This document shows positions 41,647 through 50,553 of a stretch of 64,000 nucleotides of DNA, piece after piece. Each line of letters starts with the position of its first letter. Position 1 is the first letter of the stretch. Under the pieces are notes generated by a model. It was given only the letters and a program-made list of their open reading frames with translations, was not told the DNA's origin and did not search any database. A program made the translations under genes and the position numbers. The stretch covers positions 62,001 to 126,000 of the forward strand of contig NZ_JAHRGM010000046.1 of NCBI RefSeq assembly GCF_019097845.1, read 5' to 3'. The DNA is from Sphingobium sp. AS12. GTDB lineage: Bacteria > Pseudomonadota > Alphaproteobacteria > Sphingomonadales > Sphingomonadaceae.

Positions 41647-44600
41647 ATGCGAAACAGTGCATCCGCGCTGGCTCTCCAGCTGTGCCTCGACTTCGATCAG
41701 CCCGCCGCACCGGTCGAACCTCGCAGTTCCTCCAATAGCCCGGAACTTCCGCTACTTCCACCGCCCACGATAGTAGACCCGACACCAGCGTCCGCCGAAC
41801 TGGTCGATTTTTGCTTCGCCGCGGGACGAAACCTCGCATCCTCGTGGAAGGAGAGGGCGCACGACAATATCGAGGCGATCAGGCTCCTGAACCTCCTCGA
41901 TCGCGAGCAGCGCCCGGCGACAGCCGCCGAGCAAGCGCTCATTGCGAAGTTCATCGGCTTCGGGGCGTCCGAGCTTGCCAACAACATCTTCGCGCGACGC
42001 GGGAACGAATATCGTGAGGGCTGGGAAGAACTGGGGCAGGGCCTGGTCGCCGAAACGGCCGCTGCTGAACTCCAGTCGCTGATGCGGGCAACACAATATG
42101 CCCACTACACACCCGAATACATCATCCGCGCCATGTGGGAGGCCGCCCGCATCCTCGGCTTCGACGGTGGCCAGGTTCTTGAGCCGGGCTGCGGCAGCGG
42201 CCTCTTCATGGGGTTGCGACCAGACTATCTGGCGAGCGACACGCTGTTCGTCGGCATCGAGAACGACCCTGTCACCGCTCGCGTCGCCAAAGCCCTTTAT
42301 CCCAACCAGCTCATTCGCTGCCTCGACTTCGACAAGGCATCGCTGCCGCGCGACTTCGACCTGGCAATCGGCAATCCACCGTTCTCGAACCTCACCATCC
42401 ACGACAAGACCGCGCTTGGCCGGCTCGGCTTGTCGCTTCACGACTTCTTCATCGCAAAGTCGATCGACCAGCTTCGGCCCGGCGGCATCGCCCTGTTCGT
42501 GACATCACGATACTCGCTGGACAAGAGTGATCCCAAAGCCCGCCTCCATATCGACAGCATCGCCGATTTCCTCGGCGCCGTCCGCCTTCCCAGCAAGGCG
42601 ATGAAGGAAGAGGCGGGCACCGATGTCGTCGTCGATATCCTTCTCTTCCAGAAGCGCGCGCCCGGGGCTCTCTGGCGAACGTCCAACTGGATCGACCTGG
42701 CCGACGTCCCCGATAGCGACGAAGGCTTCGGGCCGCTGCGGATCAACAGCTACTTCCTCGACAACCCCGATCATGTGCTGGGCACGCATGAATGGCGAAG
42801 TGGGCAGTTCGGCATGGAATATTCCTGCGCCGCAGCGCCGGACATCGACCTTCCCACGATGCTCGTGGCCACCTTGTCGGCGATCGCATCCAAACACGCA
42901 GGCGTTTTTCGCGCGGCCGAGCGCACGACACCCCTGCGCGAACGGATCGACGTCACCCAGAACCACGATATCGGCACCGCTGCCGACGAGGCCGCATTCA
43001 AGGAAGGCAGCTATCTCGTATCGGACGGCATCCTGCACCAGATCGTGGGCGGTGCCGCGACAAGGGTCGGGGTGAAATCGGGCAGGGGAGGGGCCGGCCT
43101 CTTTCCCAAGCACGCCAATATCATCAAAGCGCTCATTCCGATCCGCGATACGGTTCGCGCGATCCTGCGCGCGCAGCTCAATGACCAGCCCTATGCCGGG
43201 CTCCAAGAGAAGCTGCTCACCCACTACAAGCAGTTCACCAATAAGCACGGGCCGATCAACCGGACCGTCACCAGCATCCGCACCGATCCGGAAACCGCCG
43301 CCGAAAAGGAGTTTCAGCGCCGCCCGAACCTTCAGCCGTTCCTCGACGATCCCGACGTCTGGCTGGTTGCCTCGATCGAGAATTACGACGAGCAGAACGA
43401 TGCCGGCTCGCCCGGCCCGATCTTCACCGAGCGCGTCGTCAAGCCGCCGGTTACACAAGAAATTCACTCGGCGCAGGATGCGCTGGCGCTCTCGCTGCAT
43501 GAGCGCGGCCGCGTCGACATCGCCCTGATTGCCAGCCTGCTCGGCGTGACCGAGGCGGAGGCGATCGCCGATCTTGCCGACGATATCTATCTCGACCCCA
43601 TCCGCAGCACACCGAATTTCGACAACTGGGTGCCCGCCGACGAGGCCCTTTCGGGTCCTGTCCGAACCAAGCTCGCCTTGGCGCGCGATAAGGCCGAAGC
43701 CGATACGCGCTTCAATGCGACCGCGACCGCGCTCGAGGCGGTCCAGCCGGTCGATCTCAGGCCGAGCGAGATCACCGCGCGGCTAGGCGCGCCCTGGATT
43801 CCGACGGACGTCATCGAAGCATTCATCGCCGAGACCATGGAGGTCACCACCCGCATCTATCATACCGTGGAGCTGGCGAGTTGGACGGTCGACAAGATCC
43901 CGTTCCAAGGACACGTCAGTTCCACTTCGACCTGGGGCACGGCGCGCCGCGGCGCCGCAGACTTGCTCGAAGACGCCCTCAACTCCAGCATCCCCAAGAT
44001 CTACGATGTCATCCACGAAGCGGACGGCTCGGAGCGCCGCGAACTCAACACGACCGACACCGAAGCGGCCAAAGAGAAGCTCGCAACCATCAAGTCGGCC
44101 TTCGAGACCTGGGTCTGGCAGGAGAGCGAGCGCGCCGACCGGCTCGTGCGCATCTATAACGATGCCTACAACAACCTCGTGCCCCGGTCCTTCAACGGCA
44201 AGCATCTACAACTGCCGGGCGCATCGACCACAATCCGGATGCGCGAGCATCAGAAGCGCGTCATCTGGCGGATCGTGTCCGCGGGCTCGACCTATGTCGC
44301 CCATTCGGTCGGTGCCGGAAAAACCTTCAGCCTTTGCGCTGCCGTGATGGAGCAGCGCCGTCTCGGCCTTGCCAACAAGCCGATGATCGCGGTGCCGAAC
44401 CATTGCCTCGCCCAGATCGCGCGCGAATTTCTCATGCTCTACCCGACCGCGCAGATCCTTGTCGCGGACGATACCAACTTCGTGCGCGAGAAGCGTCAGC
44501 GGTTCCTCGCGCGCGCAACGACCGGCAGCTGGGACGCGATCATCATCACCCATGACGCGTTCAAGTTCATCCCGACCCCGACGGCGTTCGAGCGCGGAAT

Positions 44601-46794
44601 CATCGAAGACCAGATGGCCAGCTACGAAACGCTGATCTCGAACATCGACGGCGACGACCGCGTCTCGCGCAAGCGTGTCGAGCGGCTGAAGGAAGGGCTG
44701 AAGCGGAGGCTCGAGAACCTGCAATCGCGCAAAGACGACCTCGTCCATATCGGCGAGATCGGTATCGACCAGATACTTGTCGACGAAGCCCAGCAGTTCC
44801 GCAAACTCACTTTCTCGACCAATCTCGGCGACCTCAAAGGCATCGATCCGTCGGGTTCCCAGCGCGCCTGGGACCTGTTCGTGAAGAGCCGCTATCTCGC
44901 CGGCATCAATCCCGGACGCGAGCTTATCCTTTCGTCGGGCACGCCCATCACCAACACCCTGGGCGAGATGTACACGTTGCAACGCTACCTGCAGCATGAC
45001 GAACTCTACGCAAAGGGCCTGCACGAGTTCGACGCCTGGGCATCCAACTTCGGCGATACGCGGACCGAACTCGAACTACAGCCGAGCGGCAGCTACAAGC
45101 CGGTGACGCGCTTCTCCGAATTCGTGAACGTCGCCGACCTGATGGCGATGTACCGCACCGTTGCCGACGTCGTGCTGAAGGACGACTTGCGTCAATATGT
45201 CCGGTTGCCGACCATCAAGGGCGGAAAGCGGCAGATCGTCGTCGCTAAGTCGGGCGCGCCCTTCAAAGCCTATCAGAAGACGCTCGCCCAGCGCATCAAG
45301 GCGATCGAGAGCCGCAGCGGACGCCCGCAAAAGGGCGACGACATCCTCCTCTCGGTGATCACCGACGGCAGGCACTCCGCGATCGATCTGCGCTTCGTCG
45401 ATCCGATGATGGGCAACGAGGAGGGCAACAAGCTCAATCTCCTGATTGAGAACGCCTTCCGCATCTGGGCAGAGACGCGCGACTACCGATACACGAACCC
45501 GGAGACCGGGAGACCCTATCCGCTTCCCGGCGCCGTGCAGATGATCTTCTCCGATCTCGGCACCGAGGCCGCACTCGAAACGCGGGGCTTCTCCGCCTAC
45601 GTCTGGATCCGCGAAAGACTGATCGAGATGGGTGTTCCCGCCGACCAGATCGCGTTCATCCAGCACTATAAGAAGCACAGCGCGAAGCAGCGTCTGTTCA
45701 ATGACCTCAATCAGGGGCGCAAGAGCTTCGCTGTCGGCTCGACCGCCATGATGGGCACGGGGGCCAACGCGCAGCAGCGCCTGATCGCCATGCATCATCT
45801 CGATGTCCCCTGGCTGCCTTCCGATATCGAGCAGCGCGAAGGGCGCATCGAACGTCAGGGCAACCAGAACAACGAAATCGAACTTTACGGCTACGCCACC
45901 AGCGGCTCGATGGATGCGACCAACTGGCAGATGCTCGAGCGCAAGGCGCGCTTTATCAATATGGCCATGTCCGGCGACCGCTCCATCCGGCGGATTGAGG
46001 ACGTCGGCTCCAACGTCAATCAGTTCGCCTTGGCCAAGGCACTCGCATCGGGTGACGAACGCCTGATGAAGAAAGCTGGCCTAGATGCCGAGGTTGCAAG
46101 GCTCCAGCGCCTTCGCGACGCCCACACCGACGATCAGTATAATATCCGCAGGACGATCAGGCGAACGTCGGAGGCAATCGAGAGCTGCCACAGGCAGATT
46201 ACCTGGCTGGAATCCGACATAGCTCGGCGTATTTCCTCGCACGGCGATGAGGTGATGTTCAATTCGGGGAGCGCGATCATCACCGATCGCAAAGCCGTCG
46301 GCGAACGCATCCTCCGACAGGCCGAACAGATACGCGCGCGCGGGACGCCGGCTCGCCTGTTGCTCGGCAGCTTCAACGGCATCGACCTCGAACTCTCGGG
46401 CCACGACGGAAGGGATGACGAAGGCGACCGCTGCATCTCGACCATCATCACCATGCTTCACAATGGCGAAAACCGCGAGTTCAGAATTACCGAGAAGACG
46501 CGAGGGAGCACTGTGGTCGGTCGGGTCGAGACCTCCATTCGCAATCTCGACACTGATCTCGCCAACGTCAGGGCCGATCTGGAAGCCAATGAACGACGCC
46601 TCCCGGCCTTCGAAGCGCGTCTCGGGCAAGAATTCCCCGACGCGGCAACCCTTGAAGACAAGCTCCGGGAACTCGCCGAACTCGACGCCGAGTTGGCGAT
46701 GACCAAGGGCGAATTCGAAGCGGGAAACGACCAGGAAGCGCCCTTGGCCGAGCGTGAAAGCAACGAAGGCAAGCTGTTGCCGCAAGCGGCTTAA
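41647..46794 (+). CDS. N6-adenine methylase-SNF2 helicase fusion, DarB-like
   Basis: A 1715-residue protein. The methylase part has VLEPGCGSGLFMGL (motif I, residues ~177-190) and AIGNPPFSNL (catalytic NPPF, ~240). The helicase part has AHSVGAGKTFSL (Walker A, ~890), LVDEAQQFRKL (motif II, ~1045), LSSGTPITNTLGEM (III), and GTGANAQQR with DIEQREGRIERQG (V-VI, ~1395). A coiled-coil tail follows residue 1480. The layout resembles phage P1 DarB and plasmid relatives that protect DNA from type I restriction. All core motifs are intact. An orphan methylase-translocase of a defence system is the alternative. Confidence 0.88.
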   Translation: MRNSASALALQLCLDFDQPAAPVEPRSSSNSPELPLLPPPTIVDPTPASAELVDFCFAAGRNLASSWKERAHDNIEAIRLLNLLDREQRPATAAEQALIAKFIGFGASELANNIFARRGNEYREGWEELGQGLVAETAAAELQSLMRATQYAHYTPEYIIRAMWEAARILGFDGGQVLEPGCGSGLFMGLRPDYLASDTLFVGIENDPVTARVAKALYPNQLIRCLDFDKASLPRDFDLAIGNPPFSNLTIHDKTALGRLGLSLHDFFIAKSIDQLRPGGIALFVTSRYSLDKSDPKARLHIDSIADFLGAVRLPSKAMKEEAGTDVVVDILLFQKRAPGALWRTSNWIDLADVPDSDEGFGPLRINSYFLDNPDHVLGTHEWRSGQFGMEYSCAAAPDIDLPTMLVATLSAIASKHAGVFRAAERTTPLRERIDVTQNHDIGTAADEAAFKEGSYLVSDGILHQIVGGAATRVGVKSGRGGAGLFPKHANIIKALIPIRDTVRAILRAQLNDQPYAGLQEKLLTHYKQFTNKHGPINRTVTSIRTDPETAAEKEFQRRPNLQPFLDDPDVWLVASIENYDEQNDAGSPGPIFTERVVKPPVTQEIHSAQDALALSLHERGRVDIALIASLLGVTEAEAIADLADDIYLDPIRSTPNFDNWVPADEALSGPVRTKLALARDKAEADTRFNATATALEAVQPVDLRPSEITARLGAPWIPTDVIEAFIAETMEVTTRIYHTVELASWTVDKIPFQGHVSSTSTWGTARRGAADLLEDALNSSIPKIYDVIHEADGSERRELNTTDTEAAKEKLATIKSAFETWVWQESERADRLVRIYNDAYNNLVPRSFNGKHLQLPGASTTIRMREHQKRVIWRIVSAGSTYVAHSVGAGKTFSLCAAVMEQRRLGLANKPMIAVPNHCLAQIAREFLMLYPTAQILVADDTNFVREKRQRFLARATTGSWDAIIITHDAFKFIPTPTAFERGIIEDQMASYETLISNIDGDDRVSRKRVERLKEGLKRRLENLQSRKDDLVHIGEIGIDQILVDEAQQFRKLTFSTNLGDLKGIDPSGSQRAWDLFVKSRYLAGINPGRELILSSGTPITNTLGEMYTLQRYLQHDELYAKGLHEFDAWASNFGDTRTELELQPSGSYKPVTRFSEFVNVADLMAMYRTVADVVLKDDLRQYVRLPTIKGGKRQIVVAKSGAPFKAYQKTLAQRIKAIESRSGRPQKGDDILLSVITDGRHSAIDLRFVDPMMGNEEGNKLNLLIENAFRIWAETRDYRYTNPETGRPYPLPGAVQMIFSDLGTEAALETRGFSAYVWIRERLIEMGVPADQIAFIQHYKKHSAKQRLFNDLNQGRKSFAVGSTAMMGTGANAQQRLIAMHHLDVPWLPSDIEQREGRIERQGNQNNEIELYGYATSGSMDATNWQMLERKARFINMAMSGDRSIRRIEDVGSNVNQFALAKALASGDERLMKKAGLDAEVARLQRLRDAHTDDQYNIRRTIRRTSEAIESCHRQITWLESDIARRISSHGDEVMFNSGSAIITDRKAVGERILRQAEQIRARGTPARLLLGSFNGIDLELSGHDGRDDEGDRCISTIITMLHNGENREFRITEKTRGSTVVGRVETSIRNLDTDLANVRADLEANERRLPAFEARLGQEFPDAATLEDKLRELAELDAELAMTKGEFEAGNDQEAPLAERESNEGKLLPQAA

Positions 46795-46984
46795 TCGGCC
46801 TCAGAAGCGCTCTCCCCATATCGAGACCCGGCCGAGAAGACGCTTCGGCGTTCCTAGCCCTGGCCGAGCTTCGGGCCTTGGCCTGAACAAATTCTCACCT
46901 GTCCGCAGCCAGGCGGCCGCTGAGGCCATCAAACCATCAGGCGCTGCTCTTTCCGCTCTTTCCGCGGCAGCCGACCGTGCGCCA

Positions 46985-47020
46985 GGCCCGGTCGGGCCAC
47001 GAAAAGGGGAGGGGGAGGGA
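46985..47020. repeat. Hairpin plus purine tract, copy 14
   Basis: GGCCCG-GT-CGGGCC hairpin, GAAAAGGGGAGGGGGAGGGA, then stem GGCGATC-N7-GATCGTC (47024-47044) with CCGGGGA as loop, followed by ATGCTCACC. No long frame follows from that ATG; the next gene starts at 47141. Confidence 0.75.
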
Positions 47021-47140
47021 TGCGGCGATCCCGGGGAGATCGTCACCATGCTCACCCCCAGCCAGCGCTGGCGCGGCCAATCACCCAGGTCATCGCGATC
47101 CATCGCGCCCCACACCTGCTCGCAGAAAGGAGCTACCCCC

Positions 47141-47470
47141 ATGAGAAACAAGCCACCCGAGACCACCCATTGGCCATCGGAACTCAGCCTGACCGCCGAC
47201 GGGGATGGATGGAATATCTTCGAGGTAGCCAGCTCGATCCTGAACAAGGAGGGCGACCGCCCCTTTCAGCTGCAGAAAATCGACAATGCGGGCGGCATCG
47301 GTCGAAGCCCATTCGATGCGTCGTCTTTCGAAACCGACCAGGACGCGCAGCTCCATGTGCTCAAGCGGGCGGGACAAGGTTACGCTCTGCACAAGCTCGC
47401 CCTCGAATTCCTGCGCCGCGAAAGCCCGCGCGAATATGAGGAAATCATCGCCCTTCGAACTTGCAGCTGA
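47141..47470 (+). CDS. Unknown small protein
   Basis: A 109-residue protein from ATG 47141 (AAAGGAG). It contains DGWNIFEVASSILNKEGDRPFQLQKID and DQDAQLHVLKRAGQGYALHKLALEFL. No family recognised. It resembles other short alpha/beta proteins of these plasmids. Confidence 0.6.
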   Translation: MRNKPPETTHWPSELSLTADGDGWNIFEVASSILNKEGDRPFQLQKIDNAGGIGRSPFDASSFETDQDAQLHVLKRAGQGYALHKLALEFLRRESPREYEEIIALRTCS

Positions 47471-47564
47471 CCCGCGAGTTCAGCGGTCTCCAATCATCCC
47501 TTCATCGCCGACCATCGCTCCGCCAATTGGAGCGATGCGAGCATGTCCGCCGGGAGTCCCAGCC

Positions 47565-48170
47565 ATGCCCGAACATCCGCGATTCCGGAAAATACTCGAC
47601 CGCGTCGCCATCCGCGACGAAATCCACGAGCTGCTCAAGGCCCCGCCCGATTGCTCGACGGAAGACCTCGCATCCGGCAGAGCCTATGCCGGGCGCTGGT
47701 TCGAGCTTCCGCAAGCCGAACATGATGCGATGCTCGACCTCATGCCGCCGGCATATATGCAGCCGGGCATGTTCGTCATGTCCGAACCCAAGGCCGGTTC
47801 GATCGCCTCCGTCCTCTTCGAAATCGTCGTTCGCGGCACGCGCCGATGTTTTCACGGATACTGCGACCTGAGCATTCACGGCAGCACAGAAGCGATGCGT
47901 GCCGCGATCGTCGAGCAAGAGCATGCCCCGATCGGGATTTTGACGCGCGACGCGAAGCTGGAGGCGATCTGGGAACGAACACATCCCGACTATCGCGGTA
48001 TTGCCGGGGAGGCGAACCCCGATGCTTGGCCGAGGGAACAGCGCGGCAAACGCACGATCCTGGTTCATCAGCGAGGCGCCGGCACCGTCCTCAAGCTTCT
48101 CGATGACCTGACCGACGAGGAGATCGACGCCAAACTCCCGCTCATCGTGAACATCATCAACCCTGCCTGA
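47565..48170 (+). CDS. DUF1419-like protein
   Basis: A 201-residue protein from ATG 47565 (GGGAG). The segment GRWFELPQAEHDAMLDLMPPAYMQPGMFVMSEPKAGS, then CFHGYCDLSIHGSTEAMRAAI, matches the DUF1419 pattern known from rhizobial and sphingomonad plasmids. It continues with a C-terminal part (RTHPDYRGIAG, KRTILVHQRGAGTVLKLL). Function unknown. Confidence 0.65.
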   Translation: MPEHPRFRKILDRVAIRDEIHELLKAPPDCSTEDLASGRAYAGRWFELPQAEHDAMLDLMPPAYMQPGMFVMSEPKAGSIASVLFEIVVRGTRRCFHGYCDLSIHGSTEAMRAAIVEQEHAPIGILTRDAKLEAIWERTHPDYRGIAGEANPDAWPREQRGKRTILVHQRGAGTVLKLLDDLTDEEIDAKLPLIVNIINPA

Positions 48171-48315
48171 CCTCGTCCGGTCCGCAGCCCGGATCGCACC
48201 CCACTGCTGCGATCGCAAAGCGGCACCCCCTTTCGCCAACCTCCGAACGACAGACCTGCCCACCGGCAGCGGGCGCGCTCTTGCTCGACTGCCTTCCAAG
48301 AAAGGCTCTCCCCAC

Positions 48316-48665
48316 ATGCCTGTTCCAACGATCTCACCGCACCCGAATATCGACGAGGGATACCGCCTCATTCCCCATCTGCCCGATCTCGTCGTCATGC
48401 TCAGCGAGGCGGAATATGATGCCGCTACCATTTTCTCATTCGATCCCGACGCGCAGCTCGCCGCGGGGGCCCTGGCCGTGCCCCCAGTGGGGGCCTCACC
48501 ACTGCCGAGATACCGCACTATCGGCTCCCGGGCACACATCTCGAACTGACCGCCTGGAGCCGGCTCGCGCGCGCCTGCCTTTCTGGCGCGGACGCCCTCG
48601 ACGACACCACATGCCTGGCCGCGTTCCTCGCCGCGCGCGCCGATACGAGCGGGAGGCATGCATGA
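48316..48665 (+). pseudogene. Frameshifted copy of the gene at 21164
   Basis: The first frame encodes HLPDLVVMLSEAEYDAATIFSFD, matching the protein at 21164, up to about 48490. The match then resumes in another frame with PHYRLPGTHLELTAWSRLARACLSG and ends TSGRHA at 48665. The switch lies at GTGCCCCCAGTGGGGGCC (48479-48496), so one base was lost in the C5 or G5 run, or the sequence has an error there. The cysteine-rich tail of the other copy is absent. The end overlaps the next ATG by 4 bp. Confidence 0.7.
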
Positions 48666-48907
48666 CGACACAGCTTGGCTCGATCGCCGCGATGATCTGC
48701 GAACTGATCGAAACACACATGCTCGCGTGCGAGTCCGGCCCCGGCCAGCCACACGATCGACCCCCGCATATCACCTCCGAACAGCATGGGACGCGAGCCG
48801 ACATCGAGCGGCTCTCCTGTGCCGGAGACGATGACGGCTACGAGATCCTCCTGACCCTCGACGATGGTTCATCGTTTCGGGTGCGAGTGGAGGAGACCGC
48901 GCGATGA
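48662..48907 (+). CDS. Small unknown protein
   Basis: An 81-residue acidic protein (TTQLGSIAAMICELIETHML...) ending in a beta-rich DDDGYEILLTLDDGSSFRVRV. It starts in the ATGA overlap with the frameshifted gene and overlaps the next gene by 4 bp. No family recognised. Confidence 0.55.
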   Translation: MTTQLGSIAAMICELIETHMLACESGPGQPHDRPPHITSEQHGTRADIERLSCAGDDDGYEILLTLDDGSSFRVRVEETAR

Positions 48908-49347
48908 GACCCCGCCATGTTCACATCTACGCCACCGTTTGCGTCCAGATCGCCGTTGATGCCGAAGATCATCGGGATGCGATGAAGAAGGCCGATGGCG
49001 TGCTCTTCGAGAATGGCTTCGCTGTTCGCCTGATTCCCAACTCGGACGCCGTGATGGGCGCCGACTATGCCAAAGAGGTAATCGGTTATCTGGTCGACGA
49101 GGCCGACGATCCCGAATTTAGCCACTGGTGCAGCTATGACGCGAACCATAAGGCTGAGGGTCGCACGACCCACTTCTCCCTCATGCAAGAGCGTGACCGG
49201 CTGTCAGCCATCGTGGAGGCCGCATGCCATGCACGCGATGGAGCCGGCATCGTCGGCGTATCGCCCGCCGAAGCGATCACGATGCTCGATGAGGACAATA
49301 AGCGGTTGCTGGACGAGAATGCGCGATCGCGGACACCCGCAACATGA
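48904..49347 (+). CDS. Unknown protein
   Basis: A 147-residue protein. RPRHVHIYATVCVQIAVDAEDHRDAM begins it, with a helical end (TMLDEDNKRLLDENARS). A ferredoxin-like alpha/beta fold is possible. No family recognised. It is overlapped by 4 bp at both ends. Confidence 0.6.
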   Translation: MRPRHVHIYATVCVQIAVDAEDHRDAMKKADGVLFENGFAVRLIPNSDAVMGADYAKEVIGYLVDEADDPEFSHWCSYDANHKAEGRTTHFSLMQERDRLSAIVEAACHARDGAGIVGVSPAEAITMLDEDNKRLLDENARSRTPAT

Positions 49348-49913
49348 GCGCGCGGTCCACGCGCGCCGAGGTCCGCAATCCGATCCTCACTTTGCCGTCG
49401 ATCCGCGCCATGCAGGCACTCGATCCGAACAGCCGGGCGGTTCTGGCCGTCCTGCTATACGACTTGCAACGCGATGCGCGCGCACGAGCCGAGAAATCCT
49501 GGGACACGCGCAAACCGCCGCTGGCTGCCTATTGGGCGGCCGTCGCTGTCTATGCTGGCCATATCGCCAGATGTCTAAGACCGAACCGGCGAAGCAGGAC
49601 AAAGCTCCCGATGATCATCAAGCAGTGTGGCCATCCCGACCTCTCCGCGAGGGACTGGGCAGACGCCTCGCGGCGCTACTCATCGCGGCGAGAGGCGTCA
49701 GGTCTTGGCGCCAGTGGATTTCCCGAAGCCGCAATTCACCTGGACGACGTGCCGGTCGCCCGCATCAGCTACAATGGCCGCATCTGGCCACTCGGCTCGT
49801 GGGGTCCGGACACGCAGCCCATCTATGACAATCGCGTATCGCCGTCCGAGCACCACCCCGCCAATCGCGGCGTCGTGGAGGCCAGATTGCACCCACACAT
49901 GCAGCAGCGCTGA
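49344..49913 (+). CDS. Unknown protein, possible fusion of two small genes
   Basis: One frame of 189 codons. Residues 1-80 (TRAEVRNPILTLPSIRAMQAL, KSWDTRKPPLAAYWAAVAVYAGHIAR) look like a common short plasmid protein of 75-85 residues. From ATG 49611, MIIKQCGHPDLSARDWADASRRY starts what reads as a separate protein. Either two genes have fused by loss of a stop, or the second part is independently translated. Confidence 0.5.
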   Translation: MSARSTRAEVRNPILTLPSIRAMQALDPNSRAVLAVLLYDLQRDARARAEKSWDTRKPPLAAYWAAVAVYAGHIARCLRPNRRSRTKLPMIIKQCGHPDLSARDWADASRRYSSRREASGLGASGFPEAAIHLDDVPVARISYNGRIWPLGSWGPDTQPIYDNRVSPSEHHPANRGVVEARLHPHMQQR

Positions 49914-49956
49914 TCCTCCCACCTCTTTGCGCAGGATCCTCTCCTCGCCCTCGTCA

Positions 49957-50001
49957 GGGCGCAAAGCGCCCGCGCATATTCGAGAGGGGAGGGGGTGAGG
50001 G
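49957..50001. repeat. Hairpin plus purine tract, copy 15
   Basis: GGGCGC-AAA-GCGCCC hairpin, GAGAGGGGAGGGGGTGAGGG, then stem GGTCGC-N6-GCGACC at 50008-50025 and AAGGAG before ATG 50041. Confidence 0.7.
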
Positions 50002-50040
50002 ATTGGCGGTCGCAATGACGCGACCGGCAAGGAGTTTCCC

Positions 50041-50523
50041 ATGAACTGGACCAGCATCAGCATCGGACCCGTCCCGCACGAAGAGAATTGCGCGCAGTTG
50101 GGGCAAACGCCCGACTTCGACCGGATCGCACGGCTAGAGTGTGCAATCCATCGCGCCGCGCTTGTCGCGATGTTCGGACCACCGCCCGATAGCGTCGCGA
50201 TCAAGGTGCGATCCAATCCGCACGACTTCGGCTGCTACTACGACCTTGAAGCCCGCTTCGATCCCGCCAACCCGGAGGCCACCGCCTATGTCCTGCGTCT
50301 CGAAGACGAAGGGCCTGGGCGCTGGCACGAGGCAGGGTTCACCGAACCGTTCGTCTATGGCGACCGCAGCTCAATCGTCCACACGGTGCATTCGTCGATC
50401 GCAGCCGCGATCCGCGCAGCAATTCTCACGCTCGGGCAATTTCCGGACACGGAATGCCACGCCGCCATGCGCGCGAACCTGCTCGCCGCCTTCCCCGCCG
50501 AGGCCGCCAACCTCCCGGCTTGA
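50041..50523 (+). CDS. Unknown protein
   Basis: A 160-residue protein (NWTSISIGPVPHEENCAQLG...) with AIHRAALVAMFGPPPDSVAIKV, DFGCYYDLEARFDP and HSSIAAAIRAAILTLGQFPDTECH. No family recognised. It is 30 bp upstream of the DUF5983-like gene. Confidence 0.6.
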   Translation: MNWTSISIGPVPHEENCAQLGQTPDFDRIARLECAIHRAALVAMFGPPPDSVAIKVRSNPHDFGCYYDLEARFDPANPEATAYVLRLEDEGPGRWHEAGFTEPFVYGDRSSIVHTVHSSIAAAIRAAILTLGQFPDTECHAAMRANLLAAFPAEAANLPA

Positions 50524-50553
50524 TCCACGACCCCATCCGAATGGAGCACTGTC

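Noticed and set aside
48281-48661. Rightward frame extending the small gene at 48662 upstream
   Set aside because: That part is out of frame with the paralog match and rich in Arg/Pro as shadows are; the coupled ATG at 48662 is better.
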